Shown: positions 11,115-22,195 of the stretch, in pieces
How positions within the stretch are numbered: position 1 is the stretch's first letter
Layout of the letters: each line of letters starts with the position of its first letter
NCBI GenBank assembly: GCA_022264855.1
Contig: JABYQU010000062.1
Span: 62,001-126,000 of the forward strand
DNA length: 64,000 bases
Origin: Lenzites betulinus
Lineage: Eukaryota; Basidiomycota; Agaricomycetes; Polyporales; Polyporaceae
Reading direction: 5' to 3'
Made by a program: the position numbers and the translations under genes
The notes under the pieces: generated by a model
The model's input: only the letters and a program-made list of their open reading frames with translations
Database searches by the model: none
Told to the model about the DNA's origin: nothing

Positions 11115-12784
11115 CTACGGTTGGATCCTATACTGCTCTTGGGGGAGTGCCTCTGCTTCTGATACGGTGCTCGAGAGGGTGCGTGCGAATAATTCTTCAT
11201 CTCTGCACAGATCTTCCGTGGGACCACCGACGGACGTGAATAGACGAGACGGTTCACGGCGCCATACAGCGCTTGAGGGAGAGTCTGTCGAGTCGCCCAG
11301 GTCTACTTGTCGTAGATGCGCAATGAAACGCGTCGTGAGTATCGGCGTTAACCTGCAGCCTGGGTAAGCATACATCAGCCAGCTGGTTGCTCATGATGGA
11401 ACGTACGCTCTTCCAAACACCGTGTTCACGGCAACATTGGAAGGAATGCCAGGCACCTGTACGCCACTATAGAGACTGTCCATGATTATTATTAGAGGCT
11501 GCTTACCACAGCGGCTATTATGTTGGCCGTCGACAGCGCCGTCATCACTCTGTTCAACAAGATGTGAGCGTATATTTCTCCGCCGTTGTCATGAGTGGCA
11601 AACGTACAAGAAATATTGGGAACCTGGAGAACAAAGTCGCTTAGTTCAACGGCGGTATGGAAAGGGCGATTCAACTTGAGTCACAGACCGTCTCGTAATA
11701 GTAAAGATGTTAAAGAGACCGATTTGCCGGATTCCCGTTGCAGACGATGAATCGCGTGCGTCTTCCAGATGGTTAGCAGTAGACATAGCACCTCGTAGAG
11801 AATGCTGATGGCCGACGCTATTATAGGCACTGCCGGGCAAGGTTGGCACCATAACCACGAAGTCAGCTACAAGTCTACTTACACCTCTGTGTCCTGTAAA
11901 ATTTGTGAGCACATGATGCCAAGATTAGTGGTCGTAATGGTTATACGTACGCCCACACGGTGATTTGAATTTCGTCGTCCGGTATATATGCTTCGCAACC
12001 CCACACGGGCCAGGGTGCAAGTACGGCTTTAAGACGCAGTGCGAAAAGCTGCCATTCGAAGGCCGATGGGTGAGCGAGGCCCACACGATGAGTCAAAGCG
12101 ATATACTTACGACGGTCACGGAGTTGGGGTTGACGAGACCCAGAAGGAAGGTGGTTATTGCCAAGACCCAGTTACGATCCCAGATCGCGTAGATGCGTGC
12201 AGCTACAAAAGCTGGTCGAGGAAGTCCGGGAGCATACCTCAGGCCACGAGACACAGCGCAACTTTTAATTTGCTCTACGCACCAGATATTACGACGAAAT
12301 TGAAGAAATTTATGAATGCATCGACGCTGTAGAATAATCGACAACTGGATGACCGGCATCAGCACCTTAAGAGCAACAGTGTGGCGGGGCTCTTACCTAT
12401 GCAGCGTGTTCGTGAAGCCGGCGTCCTGTGCAGACCGTACACTAAATAGAGCGATAAGGGTGATGTTGACAAGAAATCCGTAACGCGTCAAAAGGTAGAA
12501 AGAGCTAGCGAGGCTCAAACGCGGTTTCCAAATGACTCGCACTTCGGAAGGAATGGTGATGATGTAATCGTAATAAAATAGGCCTTGTTATTGTTAGACC
12601 AGAGTAAAGGAGAGCTAGAGCGAACGACACACAGATACTTGAAAGCAGCGTATAGTTGCCTTCGGTGATGGTACTATTGGCGGGGAGCAGAACGCTGAAG
12701 ATGTCGTCGAAGTACATGAGTATCACCCACATTGACGCATTGGTATACTGACCTCCAATCCGTGATTGCGCCTCCAGCTGCCAT
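11115..12784 (-). CDS. DUF6533 multi-pass membrane protein, paralogue B
   Basis: Twelve exons: 12784-12753, 12694-12633, 12583-12397, 12344-12283, 12211-12111, 12048-11951, 11893-11883, 11829-11689, 11623-11608, 11549-11507, 11456-11407, 11352-11115. The sum is 1041 nt, giving 346 residues with no break. The DUF6533 core reads LFYYDYIITIPSEVRVIW. Further conserved blocks are ARIYAIWDRNW, LLGLVNPNS, APWPVWGCEAYIP, LLLTIWKTH, VMTALSTANIIAA and LTPILTTRFIAHLRQ. The first exon encodes only MAAGGAITDW. It is closest to paralogue C at 38.3 kb, especially in the PWPVWGCEAYIPD block, although C is on the other strand 26 kb away. Function is unknown; the topology suggests a sensor or receptor-like protein, which is inference. 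Confidence 0.85.
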
Positions 12785-13682
12785 TATATGCGGGTTATGG
12801 AGCACTTTGAGCAGCCAACCGTTTGCGAGGCTGAAGTCCTGATGGCCTTTGTCGCGGACAGTAGTGAGTCTGAGGCCTTGACGAACTGACACAGAACTGC
12901 TTGGCGCATATAAAGCTGCATTATAATGAGCGCAGCAGTGAACATGGTCATCCAGGGAAGCCGTAGTCAAAGCCGAGCCCACGTTTGCTGCGAAGATACG
13001 GACGATCTCGTGCTCCCGTCAAATCCTGTGCTGCAACAGTGCCTGCCCCAGTGAATGCGCTGTTCGCAGTACTGCGCTGATCGTATGGAACACGGAAAAG
13101 AGAGATCCTCACAGCCATAAGCCCCCAGAAAGCCTGAATGCTGTCAGGTCAACAACCAAGTGAGTTTCGTTGTCAAGCGTGTGAAGTTTCGGGCCTTCCA
13201 GGCGAACGATTTCGAGAGCAAGACATCGAGTGTCAGACTACTATCCTGCGACAGGAAGTGCAAATTGCGACAGGTAATGCTAATCGGCCATTGCGCACCC
13301 TTCCGGTCCTCTCTGTCCCTTCAAAGCTGGGCATGTAGTTTGACTTTGTATTAATAGCACATATATGTGTTTTCAAGTGGTACGGACGAGAATTCGAGTG
13401 GGGAGTTGAGTAAAAGTCGTCTGGAGAGGCCAAAGTATGCGAAATCATGTCACCTCCCGCACACTGATGCGTAGATCCTGACATGAACTGACATCTGGAA
13501 GTGCCCGGTAAGAGCATGGGACATTATGTATGTACCCTTAATGCTATCTACCAGCCCGATTTTCTTTCTGGAGAGCAGCTCCCTGTTCCGAGAAATGTTG
13601 CAGACCCGGTGGCCTTGAGAAGTGACATTTCATACTCCGTCGATAGAGCGCTGCAGGTAGCGCCGAGCGTCGAGCGACAGGA
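12785..13682. other. Intergenic flank of the inverted-repeat element
   Basis: Contains the presumed promoter of DUF6533 paralogue B and ends at the GGA target site of the element at 13683. No gene was recognised. Confidence 0.4.
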
Positions 13683-13743
13683 CACGGCGGGCATTGGGCG
13701 ATTGCGGATAGGCTAAAATGGGTACAAAAGTCGAGACAAGAGG
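13683..13743 (+). repeat. Left terminal inverted repeat
   Basis: Begins CACGGCGGGCATT and ends GAGACAAGAGG. It matches the reverse complement of 14219-14279 with seven mismatches, four of them clustered at positions 14-19. Confidence 0.8.
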
Positions 13744-14218
13744 AAAAGTTTTGGCGCCTTTGGAATACCATTTTGTGTCCTGTGAAAGTTAATCTGGTTT
13801 CTCCATTTTCCTTCCTTTTCGACCATCGTTCATATTTTAACAAACGACGGCCGAAAATTGCGCTGAAAGGCAGACAACAGGATGCGTTGAAACCCGCTTT
13901 TGTCCAGTGCACAAATGGGATCAGTGGAAAAAGCGCTGATCGGTTTCAAAAGCCAGCCGAAAGGTGTGTGCAGGTTTTTCTTTGGGAGCGTCTAACAAGT
14001 ATACTGGCAAAAATCCATCGAAAAAGGAGAGCGTTTGTTAACCTTTGTTTGCATCCCGGACAAAATGGAATTAGTAGTTTACTAACAATCGAAACCCCTC
14101 CCGGACAAAAACGGGGGAAATTGTTAGCTATCTGACGTGATCAAAATCAGACAAAAGCCGGACGTAACCAAACCTGTTCGCCGGTGCAAAAAGCACACAA
14201 AAGCGGTCGAGGAGTTAA

Positions 14219-14279
14219 CCTCTTGTCTCGACTTTTGGACCCATTTTGGTCTATCCGCAAAGGTCTAATGCCCGCCGTG
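14219..14279 (-). repeat. Right terminal inverted repeat
   Basis: Reverse-complement partner of 13683-13743, matching at 54 of 61 positions; followed directly by GGA, as is seen before the left repeat. Confidence 0.8.
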
Positions 14280-14815
14280 GGAAATGCGCAATGGGCGGCG
14301 CCGAGCGCTCGGCATCTGGTCGCTAAGTCGGAGTTTCACATTGTCAGTCGTGACTGCGAGTGACGGAGCGTTGCATTACATGTCGCGACTTGGGTCGTCT
14401 CACCGGAAGTGCTCCGAGACTTCATCCACACATTATCCTGTATAATAAAGTACATAGACGTATATAGCAGGCATGTACACATCAGCATGTCAATTTTGAT
14501 AATATAATACGCAGGGATGGAGGAATGGCAGCCGGTAGACTGAAAACCGTTGCACTTCCCGTCGCAGGATAGTAGTCTGAGCTTTGTGTGTCGCCCGTAT
14601 GTTATTTGTCATGGCTTGAGCGTTATACTGGAAGATTCGCGTCTCAAAAGGTAATCGTCGACGAAGGGATCTATGCAAGTCCGAGGCGCTGCTACGCGAA
14701 TGTGGCGGTGCTCATTTTACAGTTTGTCCCATTTTGGAAGGTCCTTGCAGCTTCAACAAGTCCAAGACTCTAACGCTCTAAGTAACCACCACTACCCACT
14801 CACCGCCATTCCAAC

Positions 14816-16108
14816 ATGCGGCTTCAACATTTCTCGCCCCAGATACCAGAAGGACTTGTGACAGCACTTGCGAGCATCTCTATCAGAACTGACACAGACC
14901 TGCTGCTCTCTGAAGACCCGACCAAGATATTCATGCGGCTCCCTCAAGAACTCGGGCTCAGCCTTCTGGAATTCCGAATGGCTATCGACAAAGTAGCAGA
15001 ACTAGCTTCAGCTAGTTTCACAGGAGGAGATATTCTGCTTGAACATGAAAACAAGTGTCAAGAGGACATTTTTGCTGATGATATGCTTCTGGGTGTCCCG
15101 GAGGTTGACGCGTTACTCAATGGCTTTTGTCCGCCGCGCGTTGTTGAAGTTTCCGGAGATAGAGCCTCAGGAAAGACGGTACATATTCTCTGAATTTCAC
15201 AGTAGTCAGAACATCTAAACGGAACCTTACAGGCGCTTGCACTTCAACTCGTTCTTCGACACCTTACGCAAGTACGCGACTCGAGCGCTCTCTGGATCGA
15301 CAGCGGCGGAGATTTCTCACCAGAAAGAGTAAACCTGATGCTCGAGGAGATGATCACCCCGGTGAGCTCATTTCATACGTACGAGTGCCAGTTGTTAGAT
15401 ACCAACTAGGTCGATCAGGATGCGCATACAGTACTCGAACGATTACAGGTGTCCCTCGCATTCGATATCGAGGCGGTCCACGACGTTCTTGAGAGCCTGC
15501 GTCAATCTCTCTCGTCCAGGAATTCGGATACCGAAGTGCCTATCACACGCTGCGTTGTCATCGACTCCATCACACCTCTCTTGGGACCAATGTTGAGCGC
15601 TACGTCTTCGCAAGGTACGTTCGCAATCTATTCGTCTGTGCGGATAAAGCTCACTGACTTTGTATTCGACGACCAGGGCATGCAATCATGACTACATTCA
15701 TGCGCCAACTACGAGCATACGCGGAATCCTTTTCTCTCACAATCATTGTCAGTGACATGGTCGACTCGCGCATGGTTGACCTGAACTGTACTATCATGTA
15801 GGTCATCAACTCATCTACGAAGGTCCTACCGCGAAATACAGAGGCTGTCTTCAACACGATGCGCAAGCCTGCACTCGGCCCATCCTTCACCTTTATGGCA
15901 GACGCCACACTTTGGTTGTCGCAGCGTCCCGCAGAAGATTCCGGAGATGAGGCGGCTACCACTCATGTTGTAGAGGTTCTTCGATCGAGGATATCAGTAG
16001 GTCCCAAGGATGTGTGCAGAAGCGAGCGACACAGCTCACTATTTGCTACAGCGCTCCAAGACGTGGGCAAGATTCAAGATTAGACAAGGGCTTCTCGTCA
16101 GCGCGTAG
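14816..16108 (+). CDS. RAD51-family recombination protein (RAD51D-like)
   Basis: Six exons, 14816-15178, 15233-15361, 15410-15614, 15677-15747, 15802-15996, 16052-16108, encode 339 residues. The Walker A motif is GDRASGKT (about residues 114-121), interrupted by an intron right after KT's codon. The Walker B strand is RCVVIDSITPLL. After it come a TFMRQLRAYAESFSLTIIVIN strand and a GPSFTFMADATLWL segment, as expected of a RecA-type ATPase core. The N-terminal 80 residues form a small helical domain. Order and size fit the RAD51 paralogues, most like RAD51D, which act in homologous recombination with single-stranded DNA and other paralogues; the choice of D over XRCC2 or DMC1-type relatives is inference. 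It is convergent with the SERINC gene (278 bp between stops). Confidence 0.82.
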
Positions 16109-16386
16109 CCTGATATCGCTGGACAATGTTGCTACCAAAATCGCCGTGGGTGAGGGTACGGCCACCGGGCGTCCAGTTGCCGGGATGTAGACGGAGTTCA
16201 CTAGATGGTCGAAGTGACCGGCACTAAGCCGTGTCGTCTTTGTATGACTCGGGGCCATTGCCGATACAGTGAGCATGTATCCCACCAACTGAAGTAGAGT
16301 TGAAAACATAGTCCGTAGATTTCGAATGCCATCTCCCGATCGTACAATGCTGTATATGATAGATATCCAACTGCGCGTTGCAGCCT

Positions 16387-18290
16387 TCAATAGTATTCAC
16401 TGAACCTATGGAGTATCAAACGTCAGCACGCATGATAAAAGTGTCCCGGTGGCCTAATCTCACCTGTCGGGCATGGCAACAGGGGCGAGCAGACTCCAGC
16501 TATACAGGAGCATGCAAATCCAGCTCGAGACGACGCGCATCCACATGGCGACCTCGGAGCGCCCGATATACACGTCTTGATCGTGGTTCGGGTTCGGGTC
16601 TGACTTCACGACATTCCTGGTGGTAGAAGTCCGTGAGTATGTCATTGCACAACGAGGTGGAAATCCAACGTACCAGTCAGTGAGCAGCATCGCGACATAC
16701 ATGGCACCGATGGCGAAAATGACATGGAACCAAGCGTACTGTCAAAGGTATGAAACGTCAAAGGTGAGCTACGAATTGTTAGTATTAGGGAAAGGCGTAC
16801 GTTATAGCGAGTGCCGGAGCGCTCGTCGTCGCGAGACTCGCCAGAGACTTCCTCTTCGTCATCGTCTTCCATTTCCTCGTCCAAGGCAGACGCAGGGATC
16901 GCGCTACGTAGTAATCGATGAGTCGATACACACCACCTGTCATTGAGACACTTACCCAGCTTCGACAGCAGCCAGGAGCGCCTGGTAGCGCGGAGACTCT
17001 GTCCTACCAGGCTGCGTGTTGACGATCCCAAGTTCCGCATGGTGCTCACCATCGGAAGGAAGCTGAATGAGACCCTTCCTGTCCTTCCCAACCAGCGCCC
17101 TGCTTTGCGTCGCCGCCCTACTGGTCGAGTACGCAATCGCCAAGAACGTGAAGATCGCGCCCAGAACGAGTGTGGTGTACTGCGTGCCTGATCCGCGGCG
17201 AAGTGGGTTGCAGGTCTCGTGTTCGTGGTTGCCGACCGCAGACATGATGAGGTACGTGCAGTATACGGCGACCATGCTCGACTGCGCAAGCCCGGAGCGT
17301 GGGTTGTATTCCTGCACCGTCGGGTGGACACACATGAGCGTGACAATGACACAGAGCGCGAGGTTGAACGAGATGAAGAAGCGGTTCAGTGTGCAACCAG
17401 ATCCTGCGAAGAAGGTGTACAAGACCGCGGTGAGCGCGATTGTTGCGACGTACATGCCCGCGGTCGAGCCTATGAGGACCCATTGCCAGAGATTGGAGTT
17501 GGACTGTTCCCAGTTCTCGAGGCAGGTCTCAGACCAAGAGTGTGCGAAGTCGACGAGGAGGACGAGGCCGAGGAGGATGAATATGGAGGCACCAATGAGA
17601 GCGATATAGTTCCCCCAGAACATGAAGAAGCCGTTCGGAATGAAGAAGGATACGACGACCAGGACAAGCCAGAAGAGGACCTTCGGACCCCACCATCTGC
17701 TATGCTTGAGTAGGAGAAAGTAGTATATTCAAGTGTCACTCACCCATTCTGGAGGGCAGCACGTTTGTCCTTGGTATCCTGTACACCGATGAGGGATGCG
17801 CCGAGGAAGAAGTGGAATAGAGCTAGAGCAAAGCAGATTCGGTGGACCTATCCCGATGTTCACAGCCAGCTTGCATGAGATATAGTGGCAAACGTACTGC
17901 TAGAACACCGTAACATTTGTCCCCTTCACAGTCCATCTTGAGGTAGCCGTGGCTCAACTTCTCGATTTGGTCAATGATTATTGGTGACTTCATGAGCCAT
18001 GCAAGCATCGAGTTCAAGCAGAATATCATCTACGAACAGAAGTTGGTGATAGTTCTAGCTCATGTGTTTATGACGTACCGCGAAGCCCACACGAGTCGCA
18101 ATGGAGGAATTGCAGTTACATGACTTGCAGAACATGGAGGCTACGCAGCGCATGAGCCAAACTTCTGAGGTTATCTAGCCCCGGTAGACTTGCCTGCAGT
18201 CGACGTAAAGCAGAAAGCGAGCCCAGCAAGACATGACGAAGCCACAGTACCGAACACGCCAGCGAGTGGTAGAGAAAGTAGTATACCCAT
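16387..18290 (-). CDS. SERINC/TMS1 serine incorporator family membrane protein
   Basis: Nine exons: 18290-18194, 18140-18079, 18029-17898, 17847-17744, 17696-16956, 16903-16801, 16738-16674, 16616-16464, 16405-16387, giving 491 residues. The N-terminus reads MGILLSLPLAGVFGTV, then FCKSCNCNSSIATR and MLAWLMKSP, which are hallmarks of the SERINC/TDE1 family. About ten or eleven membrane segments follow, with a cysteine-containing loop and an acidic stretch (EEMEDDDEEEVSGE) before the last two membrane segments. Family members are linked to serine-derived lipid synthesis and membrane lipid organisation. The first intron has a GC donor (CAG then GCAAGT), the commonest non-GT type. It ends in a tiny last exon of six codons. 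Confidence 0.88.
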
Positions 18291-18539
18291 CTTCGGGTCG
18301 AGGAGGAAAGAGAGCCAAGTTCACTCGCAACAGCCCCGGCGCAGCTAAAGCAGGCTGAAGCGCGCAGTATTGTATTACGTAATAATACTTTTTCATCAGC
18401 AGTTTGCTCAACGGTACTAGCCGGAGTATTAGTATCATTACTTCATTACTGGTCACTAACACTTGTAGCAGCAGTGGCGATACTACAGCTTAGAGCCTCT
18501 ACTATTACGCCCGTACGGACTGGCATAGTACTGTAGATC

Positions 18540-19475
18540 TCAAGCTCCTGTCATGAACGATGCAATTATTTGAGCTGTCTCCTCAGGAGCCTCTACTGTC
18601 GGAGAGCTGACGTCACACCACAATCAGCCAACGAGCCTATGTAGAGAAACCGAATGCTTACTGGCCGACGCCAATTATCGTTCGCACGACAGATTGGTCC
18701 AGGTAACGCGGGACGTCGCTCGCCGCAACGAAGAGGTCCTCGTCGCCAATAATTGTCAACGCCTTATATCGCGCCTGAAGCGTCCCCCAATCAATCTTCC
18801 CGCTATCCGGAGAAAGTTCCTTGTCGAACGCGCGAATAGCAGCTCCATACGCCGCGCGGTCTTGTGCAAGTGTGATGGCACGGATGAGGGCTACCGCAAG
18901 CGGGCGCGAAGCCATGGATGTCTTTCCCAGGAGAAAGAGCAGCGAGCCGTCCGTTGTAACGGAGGGGCCCTCCTTTTCGAGTGTGTCCGCCATACGCAAG
19001 CGCATCTGGGATTGCGATGGGGGCGTAGGGACGTCGAGAGGTCCGCCGATGAACACCACATGTGTGACACGCTGATGGGCGAGGAACGACGAGAGGAGCC
19101 ATCGAGCGGCGAGGATGGTTCCGGCGCTGTGCGCAACGAGGACGATGGGGCCTGCAGGCAACTCGACAGTGAGAAGCGCGTCTAGTTCCTCAAGCATATG
19201 CAGCATTGACAGAGGCTCGTCTCCATGGTCCGAAGGAGGGGAAAGGCCACAACCTGCGCGGTCGACGTGAAGATACAGGCGTCGGGGAGAAGTGAGAGGA
19301 GCGGTTTGACGAGGGGATAAAAGACACTAGAGGTTCCCCCTAAACCATGAACGCAGACAATGGTCTGTGTCGCTGGTCGGTCTGTAGGGGCAGCACGCCA
19401 CTGCTCGGCGTAGATTTTGGAGCCAGTTGCAACTTGAACGAACTTGATGTCGGCCTGAGGCTCAAAGGCATGCAT
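18540..19475 (-). CDS. Alpha/beta hydrolase, with an apparent frameshift
   Basis: The frame from ATG 19475 gives an N-terminal strand and the oxyanion region VCVHGLGGTSSVFYPL. A second frame, open to the donor at 18662, gives HVDRAGCGLSPPSD, the nucleophile elbow VAHSAGT, and the acid strand IIGDEDLF. The last exon (18606-18540) supplies GHSPTVEAPEE with the catalytic His, so the Ser-Asp-His triad is complete. The two frames must meet near 19280 (between LPDA and RLYLHVD), but no intron of credible size joins them. A 1 or 2 base indel, real or from assembly, is the simplest reading. An upstream in-frame ATG exists at 19538. Substrate unknown; the fold covers esterases, lipases and epoxide hydrolases. 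Confidence 0.68.
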
Positions 19476-19867
19476 AGTAATCGAGGTGGAAGGCTGTGGC
19501 AAGTGTTGTGGCGGTCGATGGTTGCGCAGTGAGTCCATCTGAGTTTGTCTGTCAATATATAGCAGATGGTGATATTCTCTAGGTGGTATGATCCAATGAG
19601 CAGCTTCTGACGCTCCTGGTGCGTGACACTGACTAGATATCGTACAGCCCCAAAATCACATGGAGAGCTTTCAGCGTGCCGAGGGAACGCGCAATGGCGT
19701 GTTTACGAGGATCGAGTTCTCGTAGGAAACCATCCATGGCCCACCTTCTGAAACGACCGCACGGTGCACAGAGGAGAGATTGATCGAGAATAACATAGCC
19801 ACATACATAGCGGAATATAACTCAACCGAGTCAGACTATGCCACCGCAAAACCCCATCTAGCCACCT

Positions 19868-20148
19868 TCATTTCCGGGCGTCCCGCTTGAAGTAGTCGCT
19901 ATTCACCGCGGTGCCCTGGATCATGTCGAATATGGTCTCCCCGAACCCGAGGTATTTGTCCGCGACGGAACGGAATGTGGGGTCAGAGATCTTCTCTGTC
20001 TCTATGCTGCAGCAGGTGTTAGTGGAAACTCGTGCGAGGGATGCAAACGAGGAAAGACATACGTGAATCCACTCGACCGCCTCACGCCTGCTAGCACCGT
20101 GGATACCAATGCGGCGTCCAATGTAAGATGAACCAGTCTGCCGATCAT
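19868..20148 (-). CDS. ATG44: Mitofissin Atg44 (DUF1748 mitochondrial fission protein)
   Basis: Two exons, 20148-20063 and 20006-19868, encode 74 residues, the size expected of this family (73 in budding yeast). The N-terminus MIGRLVHLTLDAALVSTVLAG, then VRRSSGF, is the DUF1748 signature. The second exon gives KYLGFGETIFDMIQG and ends YFKRDARK. In yeasts this intermembrane-space protein binds lipid membranes and drives mitochondrial fission needed for mitophagy. The single intron (phase 2) lies inside the conserved segment, so a predictor that reads through it gives the wrong C-terminus. The ATG at 20148 is chosen because it starts the conserved domain exactly; the longer upstream open frame is not conserved. 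Confidence 0.85.
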
Positions 20149-20894
20149 CCTGGTTGAGGTGTATACGCTTGCAGATGTGGTAGTGGGTATGAAAGAGATG
20201 CCGACAAGGGTATGTGTTAGATGTATAGGGTGCGGACTATGTAGGAGGAGGCCCTGAGCCTCCTGCCGACGCGATTTCGCATGCAGACGGCAAGGGGCCT
20301 GAGGCGAAAGCACGAGATAAGAGTTATCGCCCTCAAACTGGAAAACATTAATTACCTGATAACATTTTTTGCTTTTCGACAAGTATTATTTGGCCATCTC
20401 TGCATCCGACATGTCCTTCGCGAGCCTTCTTACGCTCATGTCTCTAGGCTCTCGCGGTCTGCTGGGATTCGGTTATGATGCACTGCTATGAACCCTGTCA
20501 ATGCATGCCTTCAAGTCATGGACCTCAGACCCCAGTCATTATCTTCTATGTGCATAGATAAAATGCTCAGGCTTGCATTACGTCGACTTGAGTCGGAGCT
20601 GGTCACAATGGCGGTGGTGGAGGAACCATGCTTGCTCTCTTTGCCCTGGGTCTAGGGCTTGAAAGCTTGGTACCTGAGGCTCGATACTATCAAATGCATG
20701 CAAACATCCTATAGGTCCTAGGTCGCCGGGGGGAAAGCTAATCGGTCTTACCTTCGTGAATCTGAGGGGTTCGATCACCTGGTGCCGCCTGTCGCCACTA
20801 GTTATGTAACTGTGGACACACCTCGCTGCCTTTCGCTGCCGTACAGGCCTCTAACATGAGGCTGCGTCGACTTCCAGACCTTGTCTTTGACGTG
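20149..20894. other. Divergent intergenic region
   Basis: Lies between the start codons of ATG44 and the sulfite oxidase gene and must contain both promoters. No further gene recognised. Confidence 0.5.
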
Positions 20895-20901
20895 TATATA
20901 A
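20895..20901 (+). promoter_or_regulatory. TATA box for the sulfite oxidase gene
   Basis: TATATAA lies 47 bp upstream of the ATG at 20942, followed by a short pyrimidine-rich leader. Confidence 0.5.
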
Positions 20902-20941
20902 CTCGCTTACCACCAACCTCGACCCCGAGAACGCATCCACC

Positions 20942-22195
20942 ATGGATTATACTCATGAAGTCTCTCACTCCTCCTTGCTCGTTGTACGTGCCGATCAGCC
21001 ATACAACGCCGAACCCACTGCTGCCGCACTCGTCGAATTTCCTATCACCCCCGAGGACCTTGTATACTGTCGCAATCACGGCCCCGTGCTCGAATATGAC
21101 GAAGATACTTTCGCCATCAGCGTACAAACTCTTCAAGGATCGCGCGTCTTCACTGCTAAGGAGATGCGCGAGGCCTTTCCACGCGCCGAAGTAGTCGCCG
21201 CTCTGCAGGTATATCCCTGGTCTTATCTCCGCATTTGCGCCGGTACTAATCACTTTGAAGTGCGCGGGCAACAGGCGGAAGGAGATGGACCAAGTCAAAA
21301 AGGTCCACGGCGTGCTCTGGAACGACGGCGTTATCTCCAATAACCGATGGGCCGGGGTCCCGCTCCGCGACGTACTACAGGCTGTCGGCATCGATGTTCA
21401 GGCTCTGAGCGGATGGCACGTTTGCTTCGCCTCCCATGTTACGCCGTGTCAAGACGACAAGGATTACGGGGGCTCCATCCCTATTACGAAGGCCATGAGC
21501 CCTGAGGAGGACGTTCTGCTTGCGTACGAGGTACGCTCCTATTAGCTTGAGACAGCATTCGAAGGATGACAGAGAATCGGCATAGATGGACGGGCAGCCC
21601 CTCTCGCCAGACCATGGGGGTCCTATGCGAGTAGTCGTCCCCGGTTATCTCGGGGCTCGGTGGGTTAAATGGGTAGACACAATCTACCTCTCGCAAGACG
21701 AATCCCCGAACTTCTACCAGCAACTCGATTATAAGGTGCTGCCAGAGGAGGTACGTCGATTATCTGCACTCATTGTATTGATCACGGTGGAATATGTCTG
21801 ACGGTGACTAGATCGACACTAAAGAGAAGGCGCGCCCTATGTGGTCTAAGTTTCCGTCCCTCACCACCCTGCCGCTCAACTCCGTTGTGGGGTCTGTCAC
21901 TCGCAAGGAGCCCGACGCTATTTCCGTGAAGGGCTACGCCATTGGATCTGGTGACGTCCAAGTCGCCAACGTCGAGGTATCGACGGACGACGGCGCAACC
22001 TGGCACGACGCACGCATCACATACCAGGAGGGTAAATGGAGCTGGACGCTATGGGAAGCCCTCCTCGAACACGTCCCGGTGTCAGGCGTCGTGTACAGCC
22101 GGGCGACAAACCGTCATGACGAGGTGCAGCAGCGCAGCGGGAAGTGGAACATGCGTGGGGTCGCATACAACCCGTGGGGTCGGGGCAAGTGGTGA
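20942..22195 (+). CDS. Sulfite oxidase-type molybdenum cofactor oxidoreductase
   Basis: Four exons, 20942-21208, 21261-21530, 21586-21750, 21812-22195, encode 361 residues. The molybdopterin domain contains ALQCAGNRR (Cys near residue 90, the expected molybdenum ligand), then [35 protein letters not shown] and the [21 protein letters not shown] block. The C-terminal dimerisation domain has [17 protein letters not shown] and [12 protein letters not shown]. No cytochrome b5 domain is present, so the layout is like the plant enzyme, which uses oxygen as acceptor. No mitochondrial presequence or SKL-type C-terminus is seen; it ends WGRGKW. It oxidises sulfite to sulfate, a detoxification step in sulfur amino-acid breakdown. 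Confidence 0.9.

Larger units (their letters stand above)
13683..14279. mobile_element. Non-autonomous DNA transposon (CACTA-like MITE)
   Basis: A 597 bp element bounded by two 61 bp terminal inverted repeats that match at 54 of 61 positions and begin CACGGCGGGC. The trinucleotide GGA directly flanks both ends (13680-13682 and 14280-14282), which fits a 3 bp target-site duplication. The interior encodes no transposase: its longest open frame (about 120 codons) shows no DDE motif. Termini starting CAC with a 3 bp duplication resemble the CACTA/CMC superfamily, but assignment to a superfamily is tentative. The element sits between DUF6533 paralogue B and the RAD51-family gene, about 0.5 kb upstream of the latter's ATG. 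Confidence 0.72.

Noticed and set aside
15443..15685. Minus-strand open frame inside the RAD51-family gene
   Set aside because: Shadow of exon 3, which carries the Walker B strand in the other orientation.
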